Assembly (NCBI GenBank): GCA_963844205.1
Contig: CAWJNK010000001.1
Coordinates: 1,612,001-1,676,000 of the forward strand
Direction: 5' to 3'
Origin: DASSUW01 sp963844205
Lineage (GTDB): Bacteria; Actinomycetota; Thermoleophilia; Solirubrobacterales; Solirubrobacteraceae
Length of the DNA stretch: 64,000 bases
The translations under genes and the position numbers were made by a program. Under the pieces are notes generated by a model that was not told the DNA's origin, searched no databases, and saw only the letters and a program-made list of their open reading frames with translations. Below, in pieces: positions 60,493 to 64,000 of this stretch (positions within the stretch are counted from its first letter, which is position 1; each line of letters starts with the position of its first letter).

Positions 60493-61496
60493 GGCATCGA
60501 CGGCGCCCACTGCTGCTCGGCCAGGTCGCCGGTGCCTTCGAGCGACTCAGGCGTCGGGACGAATGGGCTGTCGCGCAGGTACCACTCGCTGTCGAGCGCG
60601 GCCATGCACCCGCTGCCGGCGGCGGTGACCGCCTGGCGGTACGTGTGGTCGACGAGGTCCCCGGCCGCGAACACGCCCGGCACGTTCGTCCGGGTGGACT
60701 TGCCCTCGGTGACCACGTAGCCGTTCTCGTCGGTGTCCACGATGCCGCGGACGATCTCGGACTGCGGCTCGTGGCCGATCGCGATGAAGGCGCCGGTCAT
60801 CGGCAGCTCGCGCGTCTCGTCGGTTTCGAGGTTGCGGACGCGGGCGCGGTCCAGCACCCCGTCGTCGCCGGCCAGGAACTCCTCGACGACGTACGGCGTC
60901 AGGAACTCGATGTTCTCGGTGCCGCGCGCGCGCTCGAGCATGATCTTGGAGGCGCGGAACTCGGCGCGCCGGTGCACGATCGTGACCTTGGACGAGAACT
61001 TGGCGAGGAAGATCGCCTCCTCCATCGCCGAGTCGCCCCCGCCGACGATGATCGTCTCGCTGTCCTTGAAGAACGCGGCGTCGCACGTCGCGCAGTAGGA
61101 CACGCCGCGGCCGCCGAGCTCGTCCTCGCCGGCCACGCCGAGCTTCTTGTGCTCTGCGCCCATGGCCAGGACGACGGCGCGGGCCTTGTACTCGTCCTCG
61201 TCGACCCAGACGGTGTGCGGCTCGCCGTCGGCGCCGGGCTCGATCTTCGTGGCGTTCTCGGTGACGAAGCGCGCGCCGAAGCGCTCGGCCTGGTCGCGGA
61301 ACTCCTGCATCATCTGCGGTCCCATGACGCCCTCGGGGTAGCCGGGGTAGTTCTCGACCTCGGTCGTCGTCTGGAGCAGGCCGCCCCACATCCACCCCTC
61401 GATCACGAGCGGATTCAGGTTGGCTCGGGCGGTGTACAGCGCGGCGGTGTAGCCGGCCGGCCCGCTTCCGACGATGATCACGTTCTCGATTGCCAT
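60471..61496 (-). CDS. trxB: Thioredoxin reductase
   Basis: A 341-aa flavoenzyme: VIIVGSGPAGYTAALYTARA (FAD), redox CATCD motif (VSYCATCDAAFFK), IIVGGGDSAMEEAIFLAKF (NADPH site), VTIVHRRAEFRASK and GVFAAGDLVDHTYRQAVTAA. Transfers electrons from NADPH to thioredoxin in the cytoplasm. ATG 61496 gives the standard start (MAIENVII). Length fits (310-340). Confidence 0.96.
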   Translation of the reverse strand: MAIENVIIVGSGPAGYTAALYTARANLNPLVIEGWMWGGLLQTTTEVENYPGYPEGVMGPQMMQEFRDQAERFGARFVTENATKIEPGADGEPHTVWVDEDEYKARAVVLAMGAEHKKLGVAGEDELGGRGVSYCATCDAAFFKDSETIIVGGGDSAMEEAIFLAKFSSKVTIVHRRAEFRASKIMLERARGTENIEFLTPYVVEEFLAGDDGVLDRARVRNLETDETRELPMTGAFIAIGHEPQSEIVRGIVDTDENGYVVTEGKSTRTNVPGVFAAGDLVDHTYRQAVTAAGSGCMAALDSEWYLRDSPFVPTPESLEGTGDLAEQQWAPSMPQPTRSA

Positions 61497-61532
61497 TGGT
61501 TCAGTGTCCCCGTTGCCCCGGCGTCTCATACT

Positions 61533-62678
61533 TTACTTTGTATAGTGTAGCGACCAGCGCTCCACCGTCTTGCGCAGCTGGAAGTACGCGATGACGCCGG
61601 GGATCAGCGGCAGCCAGAACGTGAAGGCACGGTAGACGAGCACGGCGACGACCGCGAGACCGGGGTCGACGCCGAACGCGACGAACGACGCGATCATGCC
61701 GCCCTCGACGCCGCCGACGCCTCCCGGCATCGGCAGCAGGTTGCCGAGCATGCCGACGAAGAAGGCCTGGACCAGGACGGCGGCGGGCGGCGCGTCGCCG
61801 AACGCCTTGAACGCCGCCCACAGGACGAGGATCTGGAAGGCCCAGAAGAGGATGGCGCCCGTCAGGGCGGGGTCGCGCGAGCGCAGGTGCTCGAGCGCGT
61901 CGCGCATGCCCGCGGACGCGGACGCGGGCAGGTGGGCCAACTTCTCGGCGACCTGGACGAGCCGGCCGAGCCGGCCGTCGCCGCCGGTCCAGCCGCCGAG
62001 GCGGCGCTGGAGGTCGGTCGGCACGAGCGCGATCGAGAGCCCGATGGCGAGCGCGATCCCCGCGAACGCGGCCGGCACGACGGTGAGGCCGAACGGCGCC
62101 TCGCCGGGGAAGAGCCCGATCCGCAGGCCGAGCCCGCACACGATCAGCGCCGCGACGTACGGGAAGTACGTGAGGATCAGGAACGAGAGCGTCTTGTCCG
62201 CCACCAGACGCTTGGGCATCCCGGACCGCCTGAGCGCCCACGCGGTCAGCACGAGTCCGCCGGCTCCGCCCGCGGCGAAGATCCGCGAGGCGGCCAGCCC
62301 CGCCATCGTGATCTGGTAGCTCTCCCGCCAGCCGATCTGCGCGCCGCCGGCCGGCGCGCGGCAGAAGACGCCGCGGAACAGCATCACGTAGCCGCCGAAC
62401 ATCCCGGCCGTGAAGAGAAGCGCCAGGAACATCCAGTACGGGCTGCCGTCCTCGATCCGGTGCCAGGTGTCGTCCAGGCCGGCGAGCTGGGGGAGCAGGT
62501 AGTACAGCGCCGCGAGCGAGGCGGCCAGGAAGCCGCCGAGCACCAGGAGGTTGCGCCCGGTGAACTGGAGCCGCGGTGGTGTCTCCTCGTCCACTTCCTC
62601 GGGCTCGCGGCCTTCCGGCAATGGAGCGCGCGACGCCTCCTCGAGGGCTGCGCGGTGCCGTGCCGCCGCGTCCCTCAC
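61533..62678 (-). CDS. Lysylphosphatidylglycerol synthase/flippase-type membrane protein (YbhN-like)
   Basis: A 381-aa protein with eight or more TM helices: LLVLGGFLAASLAALYYLLP, MFLALLFTAGMFGGYVMLFR, SYQITMAGLAASRIFAAGGA, GMLGNLLPMPGGVGGVEGGM and VLVYRAFTFWLPLIPGVIAY. The PMPGGVGGVEGG loop and RxxxFWLP are typical for the UPF0104 group. GTG 62678 overlaps the PAP2 gene stop (GTGA), so the two are coupled. Probable lipid transport or modification. Confidence 0.85.
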   Translation of the reverse strand: MRDAAARHRAALEEASRAPLPEGREPEEVDEETPPRLQFTGRNLLVLGGFLAASLAALYYLLPQLAGLDDTWHRIEDGSPYWMFLALLFTAGMFGGYVMLFRGVFCRAPAGGAQIGWRESYQITMAGLAASRIFAAGGAGGLVLTAWALRRSGMPKRLVADKTLSFLILTYFPYVAALIVCGLGLRIGLFPGEAPFGLTVVPAAFAGIALAIGLSIALVPTDLQRRLGGWTGGDGRLGRLVQVAEKLAHLPASASAGMRDALEHLRSRDPALTGAILFWAFQILVLWAAFKAFGDAPPAAVLVQAFFVGMLGNLLPMPGGVGGVEGGMIASFVAFGVDPGLAVVAVLVYRAFTFWLPLIPGVIAYFQLRKTVERWSLHYTK

Positions 62679-63607
62679 GGGCGTGCCAGCCCCTCCGCCG
62701 CCTGGACGGCGGTCGAGAGGCGTCGCGCCATCGGCGCCACGGCGGGCGCGCCGGCCCGGACGCCCTCGGCCAGCGCGAGGCCGGCGGCGAGATCGACCAC
62801 GTAGTGCTCGCCGAGGTAGACGAGCGCGGTGCCGAGCAGGACCGTATAGGTCCAGCCGACGATTCCCGCGACGGCGCCGGTCTCGGACAGCACGTGCGCG
62901 GCCGAGACGGATGTCGCGAAGTGCAGGGAGGGCATGGCGGCCAGCGGGTTTCCCCCGAAGACACCGTACAGCGGGGCCCAGCCGGACCTCCAGAAGTGCT
63001 CCCCGTACTCGACCATCATCCGCCGCAGCTCGGGCGTGAGCCCGTCGTCCATCAGGCCCTCGGCGGCCGCGTACCAGGGCGGCGCGGTCGGCACCGCCCA
63101 GTAGCCGATCAGCCCGAGGTCGAACGTCGCGTAGACCCGGGCGGCGGCCTTCGGGAACCGCTCGGGGTGGCGGAGCAGGACGTAGAGCACGGTGCCGTGC
63201 GGGAACGCGAACCAGACCCAGTGCGACCACACGAGCAGCTTCTCCCAGGCCTTGAAGCTGCCGGGAGTGCCATGGGCCCGCTGGAGCCGGAGCGTGGGCG
63301 TCACCCCGGCGCCGACGAGACGGTCCGCCTTGACGGGGTAGGCGATCTTCACGCGCTTCGCGAGCGCCTTGGGATCGTCGTAGGGCATCTTGTACGCCGC
63401 GACATAGGCCCACATCTGCAGCAGGCACGTCGCGATGTCGCGCGCGCGTGTGCGTGGAACGAGGACGCACAGGGCGAACGGGGCCGCCGCGGCGGCGCCG
63501 ATCACGACCGGCGGCTTCAGCCGGAGGCGGCGGCGGACGAGCGGAGCCGCCACACCGGCGGCCAGCACCGTCACGGCGGCCGCGCGGACGGCGGTCGAGC
63601 GGCGCAC
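62675..63607 (-). CDS. PAP2-superfamily membrane protein (inositolphosphotransferase-like)
   Basis: A 310-aa membrane protein with Aur1/PAP2_3 signatures AMPSLHFATSVSAAHVL (C2) and YLGEHYVVDLAAGLALAE (C3, catalytic His/Asp). N-terminal helices and FKAWEKLLVWSHWVWFAFPH are typical of the PAP2_3 group that transfers phospho-head groups to lipids. ATG 63607; divergent from the enoyl-CoA hydratase. The PAP2/YbhN pairing also occurs at 26.8-29.1 kb. Confidence 0.85.
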   Translation of the reverse strand: MRRSTAVRAAAVTVLAAGVAAPLVRRRLRLKPPVVIGAAAAAPFALCVLVPRTRARDIATCLLQMWAYVAAYKMPYDDPKALAKRVKIAYPVKADRLVGAGVTPTLRLQRAHGTPGSFKAWEKLLVWSHWVWFAFPHGTVLYVLLRHPERFPKAAARVYATFDLGLIGYWAVPTAPPWYAAAEGLMDDGLTPELRRMMVEYGEHFWRSGWAPLYGVFGGNPLAAMPSLHFATSVSAAHVLSETGAVAGIVGWTYTVLLGTALVYLGEHYVVDLAAGLALAEGVRAGAPAVAPMARRLSTAVQAAEGLARP

Positions 63608-63684
63608 GGCGCCGAGCGTAGTGCCTGGGCGCTGCGACCGGGATACGGCTGCCCGTACGCAGCATCCTTGATAGGACCTGCCGC

Positions 63685-64000
63685 ATGGAGACCGTGATCC
63701 TCGAGCGCCGCGGCGGCGAGCTGCGCATCACCCTGAACCGGCCGGACGCCATGAACGCCTGGAACAAGCCGCTCGGCCGGGAGCTGCTGGCGGCGGTGGA
63801 GGAGGCCGCGCGCGACGACGCCGTCCGGGCCGTGACCATCACCGGCGCCGGCCGCGCGTTCTCGTCGGGCGCCGACCTCAAGGCCGGCTTCGACCCCACG
63901 CCCGAGGGCCACCCCGACGTCGAGACCGTCCTGCACGAGGTCTACCACCCGATCATCACCGGCCTGCGCCGACTCCCCAAGCCCGTGCTGGCGGCCGTCA
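63685..64000 (+). CDS. Enoyl-CoA hydratase/isomerase, N-terminal part (partial at window edge)
   Basis: The first ~105 residues of a crotonase: GELRITLNRPDAMNAWNKPL, RAVTITGAGRAFSSGADLKA (oxyanion-hole G/A-D-L motif) and GLRRLPKPVLAAV. ATG 63685 is 77 bases from the divergent PAP2 start. The right end is cut by the window. Likely beta-oxidation. Confidence 0.93.
   Translation, partial: METVILERRGGELRITLNRPDAMNAWNKPLGRELLAAVEEAARDDAVRAVTITGAGRAFSSGADLKAGFDPTPEGHPDVETVLHEVYHPIITGLRRLPKPVLAAV

Noticed and set aside
1..64000. CRISPR array, insertion sequence or prophage
   Set aside because: No regularly spaced repeats, transposase, integrase or structural phage genes were found on either strand.

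Overview
This is a GC-rich (about 70 % by eye), densely coded window with many GTG/TTG starts and overlapping stop/start junctions. Gene content (tandem universal stress proteins, WS/DGAT, GAF-histidine kinase, GltD-like flavoproteins) points to a high-GC actinobacterium, most likely of the Thermoleophilia/Solirubrobacterales type. That placement is inferred; no rRNA is present.

Region 1 (1-49.5 kb) reads as an accessory energy-stress and anaerobiosis island. It carries the end of pyruvate phosphate dikinase, three SQR-like flavoproteins, phosphoketolase with acetate kinase, a GNAT/ADP-forming acyl-CoA synthetase fusion, a Rv2004c-like kinase/ATPase, a ZIP transporter, bifunctional AdhE, a wax-ester/triacylglycerol synthase, FadD, two universal stress proteins, TauE/SafE, a trehalose glycosyltransferase, a complete pyruvate:ferredoxin oxidoreductase operon with its own NAD(P)H/ferredoxin flavoprotein, PPK2, an ABC-FtsX exporter, hemerythrin, a CoA-transferase, two sensor kinases, a flavodoxin and a NirK-like copper protein. 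Together these could turn pyruvate and sugar phosphates into acetyl-CoA, acetate and ethanol with substrate-level ATP while storing lipid and trehalose. Classes such as USPs, Tgs-type acyltransferase, Rv2004c-like ATPase and DevS-like kinase recall the mycobacterial DosR dormancy regulon. A short motif with core GNGAACTACKG recurs at about a dozen intergenic places here, mostly 40-115 bp upstream of starts, which suggests one shared regulator. No response-regulator gene is in the window.

The same region is full of damaged genes (PPOX enzyme, SRPBCC protein, secreted protein, FadD, MMPL transporter, PPK2, CopD-like protein, CoA-transferase, VKOR, DevS-like kinase, NirK-like protein, sigma factor/serine hydrolase chimera). 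Several keep both ends but have lost the middle; others have one-base shifts in short homopolymers. Large genes between them are intact. This may be real decay or locally poor sequence.

Region 2 (50.3-64 kb) is intact and more housekeeping-like: tRNA-Pro(TGG), an EamA transporter, a cyclic-di-GMP-I riboswitch directly before a secreted CAP-domain protein, a DUF1015/OsmC/NUDIX run, a TIR-like gene overlapping a two-TM RipA/SLATT-like membrane protein (possible small defence module), acyl-CoA dehydrogenase with 3-hydroxyacyl-CoA dehydrogenase, a secreted subtilase, thioredoxin reductase, a flippase-like/PAP2 pair and the start of an enoyl-CoA hydratase. No transposase, integrase, CRISPR array or rRNA was seen.
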